Positions 33,826 through 43,690 are shown, numbered from the stretch's first letter. The stretch is DNA of 64,000 bases from Litorimonas sp964565335 (GCA_964565335.1 CAZMEN010000007.1:1-64000); one strand, 5' to 3'. Numbers and translations: made by a program. The notes: a model not told the origin generated them from the sequence alone.

Positions 33826-35835
33826 ATGCAAAAGGCATATCATAAATATCTAGGTCTTTTGTTACTGGCAGGATTTGGCACGAGTTGCGGCGGCGGCGGT
33901 GGTACGTCATCCGTGACAGCCCCCGTGGCGGTTCCTCCAACGACTCCCGCTAGCAGCCAAAATCTATACGCAGTACCGTCTCCTGAAAAGCTGACAACCT
34001 TGGATGTGGAGACGATAATTTCCCAAGCCGTATCTGAGGCATCGGCCCGAAACATGCCGGCCGTTATCGCCGTGGTGGATCGACCCGGAAATGTCTTGGC
34101 TGTGTTCAGAATGAATGGCGCTGACGCCACAATGAAAATTAGAAACGGACCGAATTTCTCAGCAGGTGTTTCTAATGTTGGATTGCAGGGTGTGGACGTG
34201 CCCCGCGAGTTGGCCGCAATTTCTAAAGCTTTGACAGGGGCTTATTTATCTTCTTCCGGAAACGCCTTTTCCTCACGAACTGCCGGAATGATTGTGCAGG
34301 AACATTTTCCGCCCTCCATGAACGCGGTAGGATTAGAGAGTGGGCCGCTTTTCGGGGTACAGTTCTCACAATTACCGTGTTCGGATTTTTCAGAACGTTC
34401 AGATACAACAATCGGGCCTAAACGCGCGCCCTTGGGTTTGTCCGCTGATCCCGGAGGTTTCCCGCTCTATAAAAATGGCGTCGTTGTGGGCGGTATCGGT
34501 ATATCTGCAGATGGCGATTATGGTTTTGATGTGGAAATTGATGACATCGATACAGATGATGAGGAGTTAATTGCCGTTGCTGGAATGGCCAATTTCGCGG
34601 CACCTTTGAATATTCGTGCAGACCGCATTTCAGTTGATGGGACAACATTACGGTTTTTAGACAAGGATGAGAGTGACCTCATACAGCCCCCCGGAACAGC
34701 CGTCAGTTTTGCGAATATCTTAGGCACTGAGGGCGTGCTTCAGTCTGTGAATGGATATAATTCAGGGAGTATTCTTGAAGGACAAGCCTATAGTTCCGAA
34801 ACATCCGGCCTTAGGCCCGCTTTGAATTCAGAATATAGTAATAACGATGTTTTTATTTTAACCGATGGCAACGGCAATAATCGTTTTCCGCCAAAGGCCG
34901 GGACTGACAGCGCCGCAGTGTCTTCCCCTCTTACGGAAGAAGAGGTTCGCACAATCATAGAGGAAGCTTTCGATGTGATGAGCCGTGCTCGGGCTCAAAT
35001 TCGCCGTCCATTAGAAAGTCGTGCTCAAGTTAGTATTTCTGTCGTGGATACATTTGGCACGGTTTTAGGGATTGTAAGGTCCCCTGACGCCCCGATATTC
35101 GGAACGGATGTGTCCTTGCAAAAAGCGCGAACAGCCACTTTTTTCTCCAATCCCAATGCGGCAGTCGATTTATCAAATGCCCGAAGAAGCGCCGTAATTG
35201 CGGGGTCTTCCGTCTTAAATAATGAAGTGACTAGCCGCGTCAGTACTGTGCGCGCGTTCTTGAATGATACAAACGCTTTGACTGGAACGATTGCCTTTGC
35301 GGATCGTTCAGGCGGGAACCTGTCTAGGCCTTATTTTCCTGATGGCGAAGTCGGTACGGATAATGGCCCTCTCTCTCGGCCTATTTCAGAATTCAGTCCC
35401 TTCGCCACAGGATTGCAAGAAGATTTGGTGAGAGACAATATTTTGGAGCATGTAACATTTGTGGTTTCGGGTGCCCTGCCAAGTCAGGATACGGCCCGGC
35501 GATGTACATTTTTACCCGACACAGTGTCCGGCGAGAACCGTTTGCAAAACGGCATGCAAATCTTCCCCGGTTCAGTACCGATATATAAAGGCAATGAGCT
35601 TGTGGGCGGTATTGGTGTTTCGGGTGACGGTATTGACCAAGACGATATGATTTCCTTTTTAGGGGTGCATAATGCCGGATTGAAATTAGGTACATTAAGC
35701 AATGCGCCCAAAGATATAAGAGCAGACATAATCACAGTCCCAGTAAAAGATGAGGATATACGGCTTCGTTACGTAAGCTGCCCCTTTGCGCCATTCCTGA
35801 TCGGTGATGATCAGAATCCCTGCGAAGGGAAATGA
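33826..35835 (+). CDS. Lipoprotein with two GlcG/HbpS-like (DUF336) domains
   Basis: A 669-residue exported protein. The signal peptide ends in FGTSC followed by polyglycine, a weak but plausible lipobox at Cys21. Two GlcG/HbpS domains are visible, each with its marks. The first has AVIAVVDRPGNVLAVFRM (about 79-96) and FPLYKNGVVVGGIGISADG. The second has SISVVDTFGTVLGIVRSP (about 403-420), SLQKARTATF and VPIYKGNELVGGIGVSGDG. HbpS-type domains bind heme or respond to redox, and GlcG accompanies glycolate use. Here, embedded in a cytochrome operon, heme binding or a surface/periplasmic structural role is more likely, but function is unknown. ATGA overlap with the barrel gene. Confidence 0.8.
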   Translation: MQKAYHKYLGLLLLAGFGTSCGGGGGTSSVTAPVAVPPTTPASSQNLYAVPSPEKLTTLDVETIISQAVSEASARNMPAVIAVVDRPGNVLAVFRMNGADATMKIRNGPNFSAGVSNVGLQGVDVPRELAAISKALTGAYLSSSGNAFSSRTAGMIVQEHFPPSMNAVGLESGPLFGVQFSQLPCSDFSERSDTTIGPKRAPLGLSADPGGFPLYKNGVVVGGIGISADGDYGFDVEIDDIDTDDEELIAVAGMANFAAPLNIRADRISVDGTTLRFLDKDESDLIQPPGTAVSFANILGTEGVLQSVNGYNSGSILEGQAYSSETSGLRPALNSEYSNNDVFILTDGNGNNRFPPKAGTDSAAVSSPLTEEEVRTIIEEAFDVMSRARAQIRRPLESRAQVSISVVDTFGTVLGIVRSPDAPIFGTDVSLQKARTATFFSNPNAAVDLSNARRSAVIAGSSVLNNEVTSRVSTVRAFLNDTNALTGTIAFADRSGGNLSRPYFPDGEVGTDNGPLSRPISEFSPFATGLQEDLVRDNILEHVTFVVSGALPSQDTARRCTFLPDTVSGENRLQNGMQIFPGSVPIYKGNELVGGIGVSGDGIDQDDMISFLGVHNAGLKLGTLSNAPKDIRADIITVPVKDEDIRLRYVSCPFAPFLIGDDQNPCEGK

Positions 35836-37775
35836 TGGAATTTAGGGGGAATATCGCTTTAGTGAATGCGGCCTTTATTTCTGGCCTCTATGTGGTTTCC
35901 ATGCCCTTACAAGCCTCTGCCAGAGTGGATGCCGATGTTTCAATCTGCGCCGTCGATGAAGCCGAGCATTGTCAAACGGCTTTATTTCCAGTTTCGTATT
36001 TGGAGCTGTTCAATAATTCGGAGCGTGTCGGCGAAGCTAAAAATCACACAAAATATCAAGTGTCTCAGAGTGATGAAGACGAGGCTTCGACTCCCTCAAA
36101 CCGACGTATTCCTGGGCGAACTGGGCCAACCTTGCCGCAGCGAGAACGCTTATTCGACCCAGCTGCCGTTCCGCCCCCGCAGCCCGCCAGTTTCCCTACA
36201 GACGAAATTCCTCTGCCAGATCGTTGGAGATTGATTGAGAATTTAGGCGTGAATGAGCGGTGGTGGGATCCGTATAATCAGAACACCTTAAAAGGGGACC
36301 GCCCTTTAAAAGGTACGAAGGACTGGTTTTTTGTCGCGACTGGTATCTCTGACACTGTTGTCGAACCCAGAACGTTTCCAATTCCCGTGGGGGTCCAAAC
36401 GACAGAAACACGTTCAAATGATTTATTTGGTGACCCAGACACACTTTTACTCGCTCAAACATTCATCGCCAGCGGGGCTTTGATAAAAGGTAATACGACA
36501 TTCAAACCTCAAGATTTAGAGTATCGTTTTACAGCGGCCGTGAATATTAATTACGCGAAGGTAAATGAGAAGCGTATCCTCTTTGTGGAGCCCTCAAAAG
36601 GAACTGACCGCACGGACGTATTTTTGGGGATTCAAGAAGCGTTTGTCGATTACCATATTCGCAACGTGTCTGATCGGTATGATTTTGATTCTTTAAGGGT
36701 TGGAATACAGCCGTTTTCTACTGATTTTAGAGGGTTTCTATTCCAAGACAGTCAGCCGGGTGTTCGGCTATTTGGCAATCGAGATAATAACAGATATCAA
36801 TATAATATTGCGGCTTTTGCGCGGTTGGAAAAAGATACCAATTCCGGTCTGAACGCTATTTTAAGAACGCCGCGAACGGACCTAATCCTGCTAGCAAATT
36901 TATACCGCCAAGATTTTCCAATGCCGGGACTGACCTCGCAAGTGACCGCCGTTTATAATGGGAACCGCGAGGGAGGGCAGACTGAAATTGATACAAACGG
37001 ATTTCCCGTCAGACCTGCCTTGATCGGGAATTTGCGGGCCCGTGATTATGACGTTGGCTATTTTGGATATAATATTGACGGGCGCTATAAGCGTTTAAAC
37101 ATAACGGGCTCAACTTATTATGCGATTGGCCAAGACCGGGATAATATCTTTACCGGACGTTCTGCCAAGATCAGCGCCGGGTTTGCGGCTGCGGAATTGT
37201 CATATGATTATAACTGGGCGCGTTTCAGACTATCCGCACTTTATGCAACGGGGGATGGTGACCCATATGATGATGTTGAGACGGGGTTTGATTCGATTTT
37301 TGAGAACCCTCAATTTGCCGGAGCCGATACTTCTTATTGGATAAGGCAAAATATCCCTTTCATCGGGGGGGGACGCGCCGTTGGCGTCAGTGGCCGGAAC
37401 GGGATTCTCAATTCTTTGCGCTCTTCCAAAGAGCAAGGGCAAAGCAATTTTAATAATCCGGGGACTCGGCTTCTGGGTGTTGGAGCTGATTTGGATTTAA
37501 CACCAGAGATACGTTTGTCTTTCAATGCTAACGCGTTGCAATTTGACAAAACGGCCATTCTTGAAGCTCTGAGAGTTCAGGGAGATATTAATAAGACTAT
37601 CGGTTACGATGTGTCAGCCTCTACAATTTGGCGTCCAAAATTTTCACAAAATATTATATTTCGAGGGTCTATTGCCTCTCTCGAACCGGGAAGCGGATTT
37701 AACGCATTATTTGAAAATAATGAGGGCAAAAACCGCTATCTTTCTGTCCTCCTGAATGCAACTTTGACGTATTGA
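35832..37775 (+). CDS. Outer-membrane beta-barrel protein (putative porin of a porin-cytochrome conduit)
   Basis: A 647-residue exported protein: signal sequence (to about residue 30, LQASA), a proline-rich periplasmic N-terminal region (about 90-135), then a long series of amphipathic beta strands with aromatic belts ending in LNATLTY. The terminal aromatic residue is the outer-membrane insertion signal. No heme motif or TonB box is present. It lies between the GlcG-domain lipoprotein and the decaheme-LVIVD cytochrome with overlapping stops and starts on both sides, the genetic setting of porin-cytochrome complexes such as MtrB in Shewanella. It does not look like an obvious MtrB homologue, so similarity of role is inferred from layout. 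Confidence 0.8.
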   Translation: MMEFRGNIALVNAAFISGLYVVSMPLQASARVDADVSICAVDEAEHCQTALFPVSYLELFNNSERVGEAKNHTKYQVSQSDEDEASTPSNRRIPGRTGPTLPQRERLFDPAAVPPPQPASFPTDEIPLPDRWRLIENLGVNERWWDPYNQNTLKGDRPLKGTKDWFFVATGISDTVVEPRTFPIPVGVQTTETRSNDLFGDPDTLLLAQTFIASGALIKGNTTFKPQDLEYRFTAAVNINYAKVNEKRILFVEPSKGTDRTDVFLGIQEAFVDYHIRNVSDRYDFDSLRVGIQPFSTDFRGFLFQDSQPGVRLFGNRDNNRYQYNIAAFARLEKDTNSGLNAILRTPRTDLILLANLYRQDFPMPGLTSQVTAVYNGNREGGQTEIDTNGFPVRPALIGNLRARDYDVGYFGYNIDGRYKRLNITGSTYYAIGQDRDNIFTGRSAKISAGFAAAELSYDYNWARFRLSALYATGDGDPYDDVETGFDSIFENPQFAGADTSYWIRQNIPFIGGGRAVGVSGRNGILNSLRSSKEQGQSNFNNPGTRLLGVGADLDLTPEIRLSFNANALQFDKTAILEALRVQGDINKTIGYDVSASTIWRPKFSQNIIFRGSIASLEPGSGFNALFENNEGKNRYLSVLLNATLTY

Positions 37776-40700
37776 TGGTCCGTTCTTACCTATATCAAAT
37801 CCTCGCCTGTTTAACGATTTTAGTCGTCGGTGTTCTTCTGTCGACCTATTCATTCGCGGCGGACGACAAAGAAACGCCGCAAATCATAAACTATAGCTAC
37901 ACAGCGCCAGCGCCGCGCGTGCAAACAGCCAAAGAAGCCGATGCTAAAAGCGCGGGCTGCATAAGCTGTCACACAGATTCAGATCAAAAGACTATGCATA
38001 ATCTTCCCTCTGTTGTTTTGGGATGCACAGATTGTCACGGCGGAGATGCGAGCGTTGTAAGAAGCACTGGGCTAAATGAAGACGGCGGAGATTATCTGGC
38101 TCTTCGCGATGATGCCCACGTAAAACCTCTTTATCCGAAGACGTGGAATTACCCCAGCTCCGCAAACCCTAAGCGAAGTTACACGCTCCTGAACAAAGAA
38201 AGTCCCGAGTACATTAGATTTGTAAATCCCTCAGATTACCGCGTCGCGCGCGAAGCTTGCGGGGCGTGTCATCTGGAACAGATCGTTCAGGCTGAGCGCT
38301 CACTCATGGCGACGGGAACGATGCTATGGGGCGGGGCGGCGTATAATAATGGGATATTACCGAACAAAGTTTATAATATTGGCGAAGCCTATACGCGTGA
38401 TGGAAAACCCGCTGTGTTAACGTCGCCAGGCGCGGAGGACGGACTTACAGAAGAGCAAAAGGCTGCGGGCATCTTGCCAAGCGTGGTGCCGCTACCCGCA
38501 TGGAATGTCATTCCGCCAGCGGATGTTTTTCGCGTTTTTGAGCCCGGTGGGCGCAATATAGGCACGCAATTCCCGGAAATTGGTCTTCCGAATGTTGCGG
38601 GACAAATACAACGTATCGAAGAGCCTGGACGCCCTGATATTCGCCAGTCCAATCGCGGGCCCGGAACAGGTTTGCGCGTGGCCATACCGGTCTTGAATAT
38701 TCACAAAACGCGCCTGAACGATCCGTTTACATGGTTTTTGGGAACAAATGATCAACCGGGTGATTATCGAAGTTCAGGCTGTGCATCTTGCCATGTTGTC
38801 TATGCGAATGACCGAGAGCCGCGCCACAGTTCAGTCTATGCAAAATATGGCCGCGACGGAAAAAGCTTTTCTGCGGACCCCACAATCCCCAAAGACGAAA
38901 AAGGCCATCCTATCCAGCATGCTTTTACCCGCGCTATTCCCACAAGTCAGTGCATGAATTGCCATATGCATCAGCCGAATATCTTTCTGAATTCGTTTTT
39001 GGGCTACACCATGTGGGATTACGAATCCGATGCGCCGAAGATGTGGCCGGAAGAGCAAAAATACCCCACGATGGAAGAGCAACATAAAATTCTGGAGCGT
39101 AATCCGGAAGGAGCCGCCGTTAGGGGGTTATGGGGTGATGCTGAGTTCTCGAGAAACGTATATAATTTAAATAAAGACTTAAAGGACACGCAATTTGCCG
39201 ATTATCATGGGCATGGTTGGAATTTTCGAGCCGTTTTCAAACGGGATCGAAAGGGGAACTTATTAGATAAAGACGGTAATATCGTTGACCCTGATGACCC
39301 TGAAAAATTTAGAAAAAAAGATGAACCTGAATTTGTACCGGTAGGGACTAACCCCGGGAAATCTGTTCACATGATGTCTATTCATGCGGAGAAAGGCATG
39401 AACTGCGTTGATTGTCACTTTACGCAAGATAATCACGGTGACGGGTATATACACGGAGAGGTGGCGAGCGCGGTTGAGATCACCTGCAAAGATTGTCATG
39501 GGACCGCGAAAAAACTGCCAAGTTTATACACATCAGGTCCAGCGGCCCGTCCGGGTGGCACAGACCTGACAGTTCTTCGAAATCCAGACGGAAAACGCCG
39601 TTTTGAATGGATTAAAGAAGAGGGCCGAGATGTGCTTATCCAACGCTCAGTGCTTGATCCAAAGCTGTCATGGAAGGTGAGCCTTGTCAAAGACAGCGTC
39701 ACGCAAAGCCATCCCGATTATAATGAAAAGTCAGCTTGGGCGAAAACTGTTGCCAAAAATAATTCTGATTGGGGGGAGGGCGTTGAAGACGGCAATCTGG
39801 CGCATGACGACGAAGAGATGGAATGTTTTACCTGTCACTTATCTTGGACAACAAGTTGCGGTGGATGCCATTTACCGATTGAAGCGAATTGGAAGAAAAA
39901 GAGCCATAAATATGAAGGGGGCGTAAGCCGAAACTACGCCACTTATAATCCTCAAGTTGCTCGCGATCAGATGTTCCAACTCGGTAAACATCAAAGCACA
40001 AAAGGCAACACGGTTGCGCCTGTTCGTTCCACATCTGCCTTGGTCTTATCGTCTACGAATTTAAACCGCGAACGTATTTACGTGCAGCAACCCCCTATTT
40101 CCGCCGTTGGGTATTCTAGTCAGGCCTTCGCGCCTCATTTCCCCCACACAGTACGGAAAGAGGAAACCAAGACTTGCTCCGATTGTCATCTTTCTGTTGA
40201 GGGGGATAATAATGCCATAATGGCGCAGCTTATGTTGCTAGGTACCAATTTTGTAAATTTTGTCGGCTTTCATACGTTTGTGGGGCTTGATGATGGTTTA
40301 GAGGCTGTGCGCGTGACGGAATGGGAGGAACCCCAAGCTGTATTTGGGTCATATCTTCATAAATATGCTTACCCCGATTATTACAAAGCACATGTTGAAG
40401 ATAATAATCGCGAACTGATTAATTGGCAGCGCGGAAAAATTTTTGATACCGAGAATAATTTCTCTGGCGAAACAGGCGCGCTGGAAGAAATTGCAAATGT
40501 GCACCAAAAAACGAATGGCAAAGTCGGCTGTTTACAGAACCGCGGAGAGTATCTGTTTGTGGCAGAAGGTGAAGGCGGCTTTCGGGCCTATGATATCGCC
40601 TCAGTAGCGAATAAAGGTATATCCGAACGTATCATCACCGCGCCATTTTCTCCGCTCGGGCATGATACGCATGTTAAGACCGAGAATGCGACTTGTATGG

Positions 40701-41650
40701 CTCTCGCAACAAATCAACCGATTAATCCAGCGAAGAATACGCCTGAAATGCAAAAGAAAAATCAGGAACAGCCTTTCCACCCTATTTATAATTATGCGGT
40801 GATCACTGATGCCGTCGAAGGCCTTATTCTCGTCAATGTCAATACGCTAGCCGACGGCGAGCCGCGTAACAATTTTCTGAAACGGGCTTTGACGTGGAAC
40901 GAAGATAATGTTTTGGCGGGAGCGCGTCATATTACCCTCGGTGGCCATTATGCCTATGTTACAACGGATAAAGGCCTCGTCGTTGTCGATTTGGATACAC
41001 CTTTATCGCCCAAAGTAACGGCTCAAATCCCGCTCAATGATGCACGCCAAACGGATATTCAATTCCGCTATCTCTGGGTTACAGATGCGGACGGATTAAA
41101 GCTCATGGATGTAACCAACCTCGCTAAGCCCGTTCTTATTCCAGAGGCGACAGTGGCTATGCGCGAGGCAGAGGGGCTCTATTTGGCCAGAACCTATGCC
41201 TATGTAGCAGGAGGTGATGAGGGATTAGTTATTGTTGATATTGAAAAACCTAAAGCGCCGAAAGTTTATCTTCGTGAGACTTTTGAAGGACGAATGGATG
41301 ATGTTAAGGACGTCATCGTCGGGAGTACAAATGCTTCTTTGTTCGCTTACATCGCGGACGGCGCAAATGGGATGAAAGTCGTTCAACTCACAAGTCCTGA
41401 GAGCCAGCCAAATTTTTACGGATTTTCGCCGGCACCAAAGCCTGAGCTTATTGCTTGGCGCAGGACGAAAACAGCGGCCTATGCACTTGCCAAAGGTATT
41501 GATAGAGACCGCGCCGTAGATGAAAGCGGACATCAAATGGCCGTCTTCGGGCGATTGGGATCTCGGCCATTTACCAGAGAAGAAATGGAAAAAATGTTTA
41601 TAGGGCCTGATGGTAAGCCTTATTACGTTTCTGATACTCCGCCTAAATAG
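37775..41650 (+). CDS. Decaheme cytochrome c with C-terminal LVIVD beta-propeller-like repeats
   Basis: A 1291-residue exported cytochrome. The ATG at 37775 overlaps the barrel stop (TGATG). The signal peptide ends near residue 29 (YSFAAD). Ten CxxCH motifs (first at C62, last CSDCH at about residue 800) cover the N-terminal two thirds. From about 930 the chain carries LVIVD-type repeats (FRAYDIAS, LILVNVNTL, LVVVDLDTP, LKLMDVTNL, LVIVDIEKP, MKVVQLTS), typical of a beta-propeller in surface proteins. It is the last and largest gene of the operon and the best candidate for the terminal, possibly cell-surface, electron donor. No lipobox is seen, so anchoring must come through the barrel or GlcG lipoprotein. 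Confidence 0.9.
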   Translation: MVRSYLYQILACLTILVVGVLLSTYSFAADDKETPQIINYSYTAPAPRVQTAKEADAKSAGCISCHTDSDQKTMHNLPSVVLGCTDCHGGDASVVRSTGLNEDGGDYLALRDDAHVKPLYPKTWNYPSSANPKRSYTLLNKESPEYIRFVNPSDYRVAREACGACHLEQIVQAERSLMATGTMLWGGAAYNNGILPNKVYNIGEAYTRDGKPAVLTSPGAEDGLTEEQKAAGILPSVVPLPAWNVIPPADVFRVFEPGGRNIGTQFPEIGLPNVAGQIQRIEEPGRPDIRQSNRGPGTGLRVAIPVLNIHKTRLNDPFTWFLGTNDQPGDYRSSGCASCHVVYANDREPRHSSVYAKYGRDGKSFSADPTIPKDEKGHPIQHAFTRAIPTSQCMNCHMHQPNIFLNSFLGYTMWDYESDAPKMWPEEQKYPTMEEQHKILERNPEGAAVRGLWGDAEFSRNVYNLNKDLKDTQFADYHGHGWNFRAVFKRDRKGNLLDKDGNIVDPDDPEKFRKKDEPEFVPVGTNPGKSVHMMSIHAEKGMNCVDCHFTQDNHGDGYIHGEVASAVEITCKDCHGTAKKLPSLYTSGPAARPGGTDLTVLRNPDGKRRFEWIKEEGRDVLIQRSVLDPKLSWKVSLVKDSVTQSHPDYNEKSAWAKTVAKNNSDWGEGVEDGNLAHDDEEMECFTCHLSWTTSCGGCHLPIEANWKKKSHKYEGGVSRNYATYNPQVARDQMFQLGKHQSTKGNTVAPVRSTSALVLSSTNLNRERIYVQQPPISAVGYSSQAFAPHFPHTVRKEETKTCSDCHLSVEGDNNAIMAQLMLLGTNFVNFVGFHTFVGLDDGLEAVRVTEWEEPQAVFGSYLHKYAYPDYYKAHVEDNNRELINWQRGKIFDTENNFSGETGALEEIANVHQKTNGKVGCLQNRGEYLFVAEGEGGFRAYDIASVANKGISERIITAPFSPLGHDTHVKTENATCMALATNQPINPAKNTPEMQKKNQEQPFHPIYNYAVITDAVEGLILVNVNTLADGEPRNNFLKRALTWNEDNVLAGARHITLGGHYAYVTTDKGLVVVDLDTPLSPKVTAQIPLNDARQTDIQFRYLWVTDADGLKLMDVTNLAKPVLIPEATVAMREAEGLYLARTYAYVAGGDEGLVIVDIEKPKAPKVYLRETFEGRMDDVKDVIVGSTNASLFAYIADGANGMKVVQLTSPESQPNFYGFSPAPKPELIAWRRTKTAAYALAKGIDRDRAVDESGHQMAVFGRLGSRPFTREEMEKMFIGPDGKPYYVSDTPPK

Positions 41651-41709
41651 GCCCAATGATGAAGAGCCTCAAAGTGGTAAAATTAAGCCCTTTGAAAACC
41701 AGGAGATAT

Positions 41710-42684
41710 TTACTGCACTGGGTAACCGCTGCGTTGTAATATCAATGCGGCTAAATCCGGGTCCGCTGCGTAATGTTTTTTCATATCCGTAATCTCTTTT
41801 GCAGCAATCTCCGTCTGCCCAAGAACTTGACGGGCGCGTAATAAGCGTACCCATCCATTGGGGTCATCAGGCTTGTCAGATAATCTTTCCGACAAGCCAT
41901 CTACCATGCCCTGTATCATGGCGGCGCGGTCAGCATCCGTCATTTCTTTTGCAGCTTCTATGTCTTCGGCACTTGGGCCAGGCTGCGTCAATGGCGGGAT
42001 TTTTGCTTGTTGTGCTGGGGGTTGCATGCCGCGCTGTTGAGCCGCAAAGGCTCTCGCGCTTTCAAGTTCTGCAGCGATATTGGGATTGTTATCAGTTAAC
42101 TCCAATGTTCTTTCATAGGCCAAAAAAGCCTCTTCGAAGCGATTAACTGTCATAAGGCTGCGGGCATAAAGCCCCCATTGCTGCGGGTTCTCATTGTTGT
42201 CAGAGAGCTTCTTTTCCAAGCCCGCAATAAGATCATCCATCGATGCATTATTTTCGTGAGGCACTGACTCTGCGCTGCTTTGCGAAAGAGCTTGAGGGAC
42301 TGATAATGAGGAAGGCGTTGTGTCCGTAGAGTGTGTGAGTGCAGGGGACCCTAATAAAAGATACAAGCCAAATGTGCTGACAATTAGGGCCACAAAAATA
42401 CCGACTAACCAGCTATTTTTGGATTCGGATAACGCAGGTGAGGGCTGCGTGGCGCTCGCAAGTAAACGCTTTTCCAAGTGCCTTTTTTGGGAGGTTAAAG
42501 TTGTTATGTCTCCGTCTCCCGAGGATATGTCTGCTTCAATCTTAAGCAATTCGTCCCGATAGTCAGAAACCTCATGGCCCGTCATAGGTAAGCCGTTTTC
42601 GGCTAGAGGTGTTTTGGACCATAAAGGCACGGAGACATAAGCGAATACGATAAGACTGAATAAGAAGACGATGAACCAAATCAT
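41710..42684 (-). CDS. ccmI: Cytochrome c maturation protein CcmI
   Basis: A 324-residue protein with two membrane helices (about 1-21 and 92-112), a coiled cytoplasmic loop between them (DYRDELLKIEADI and TSQKRHLEKRL, the conserved CcmI segment), and a periplasmic TPR region (about 145-320, including the units around LYARSLMTVNRFEEAFLAYERTLEL and GWVRLLRARQVLGQ). It holds apocytochrome c for heme attachment. It is the last gene of ccmFGHI, with its start overlapping ccmH's stop (ATGA). It is convergent with the decaheme gene, whose product needs this machinery. Confidence 0.9.
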   Translation of the reverse strand: MIWFIVFLFSLIVFAYVSVPLWSKTPLAENGLPMTGHEVSDYRDELLKIEADISSGDGDITTLTSQKRHLEKRLLASATQPSPALSESKNSWLVGIFVALIVSTFGLYLLLGSPALTHSTDTTPSSLSVPQALSQSSAESVPHENNASMDDLIAGLEKKLSDNNENPQQWGLYARSLMTVNRFEEAFLAYERTLELTDNNPNIAAELESARAFAAQQRGMQPPAQQAKIPPLTQPGPSAEDIEAAKEMTDADRAAMIQGMVDGLSERLSDKPDDPNGWVRLLRARQVLGQTEIAAKEITDMKKHYAADPDLAALILQRSGYPVQ

Positions 42685-43151
42685 GAGTTATTATCCATTA
42701 TGCGATCAAGGATTTCTTTTTCTTCATCTGAGAGTGCATCGGGCTGCGTGTCTTGAACGCCCCTTTTACGGCGCGTTGCGTGCAATAACCAAAGGCTCAT
42801 TCCAAGAACCAATATGGCCGGGAAAAACCATAATGCATAAGTGTTGTTCTGTAGCGGAGGCTTCAATAGGACGTAATCGCCATAGCGAGACCGCATGAAC
42901 TCAACCACTTCCGCATTGCTTTCGCCTGCTGCAATGCGCTCCCGCACTAATACGCGCATGTCTTTTGCAAGAGAGGCGTCTGACTCTTCAATGGATTGAT
43001 TTTGGCAGACAACGCAGCGCAAGGACTGTCCGATTTCCTGCGCCCGTTCATCGATTACCGATTGCGAAAGCGGGGAAGGAACCGTCACCGTTTGCGACTG
43101 ACTTTGTCCGTAAATCATCAGAGCGCATATAACGGCGAATAGAACTCTCAT
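42681..43151 (-). CDS. ccmH: Cytochrome c maturation protein CcmH
   Basis: A 156-residue periplasmic thioreductase of heme lyase complexes. ATG 43151 (MRVLFAVICALM) is preferred to the longer frame because it overlaps the ccmG stop as ATGA and starts a normal signal peptide. The redox pair is in SLRCVVCQNQSIEESDA, the CcmH signature LRCxxCQ. One membrane helix lies near 105-123. It reduces the CxxCH thiols of apocytochromes together with CcmG. Confidence 0.93.
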   Translation of the reverse strand: MRVLFAVICALMIYGQSQSQTVTVPSPLSQSVIDERAQEIGQSLRCVVCQNQSIEESDASLAKDMRVLVRERIAAGESNAEVVEFMRSRYGDYVLLKPPLQNNTYALWFFPAILVLGMSLWLLHATRRKRGVQDTQPDALSDEEKEILDRIMDNNS

Positions 43152-43690
43152 TGCTCTGCCTCTAAACTTGAGATGATAGGGGAAAGAATATCGTTCCAAA
43201 CTTCATCTGTAATTATTCCAACATGTTTATAACGGATACGTCCAGCCTTATCGATAATAAAACTTTCTGGCGCTCCGGTCACGCCTAGATCAATCGCCAA
43301 ACGGCTTTCTTCATCGAAAATAATCTGTGCGTAAGGATCGCCGTTCTGCCGTAGCCAGAGTTTTCCAGCTTCACGTTTATCCCGCCAATTTATTCCGATA
43401 AGCGTGAATTTATTGGAATCGGAGAGTGACATAAGTTTGGGATGCTCGACAACGCACGCGACGCACCATGACCCAAAAACATTGACTAAAGAGATACGCC
43501 CCGAAAACATATCTTCTGTCAAAACATCGTCAGGTTGATGCAATGCTGATAATTTGAATTCGGGAACAGGTCGGTCAATCATTTCCGAGGGTAATAGGCT
43601 AGGGTCGCGGGTTAAGCCGAAAGCAAAAAAAGTAAGAAGACCAAGAAATATCAATATAGGCCAGAATGAGCGAATGAGAGACGCCATCAT
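43148..43690 (-). CDS. ccmG: Thiol:disulfide interchange protein CcmG/DsbE
   Basis: A 180-residue membrane-anchored thioredoxin. One N-terminal helix (about 8-26) is followed by a thioredoxin fold with the active pair in GSWCVACVVEHP and the cis-proline region GVTGAPESFIID. It passes electrons to CcmH and apocytochrome. Two in-frame ATGs start it (43690 and 43687); 43690 overlaps ccmF's stop as ATGA. Confidence 0.92.
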   Translation of the reverse strand: MMASLIRSFWPILIFLGLLTFFAFGLTRDPSLLPSEMIDRPVPEFKLSALHQPDDVLTEDMFSGRISLVNVFGSWCVACVVEHPKLMSLSDSNKFTLIGINWRDKREAGKLWLRQNGDPYAQIIFDEESRLAIDLGVTGAPESFIIDKAGRIRYKHVGIITDEVWNDILSPIISSLEAEQ

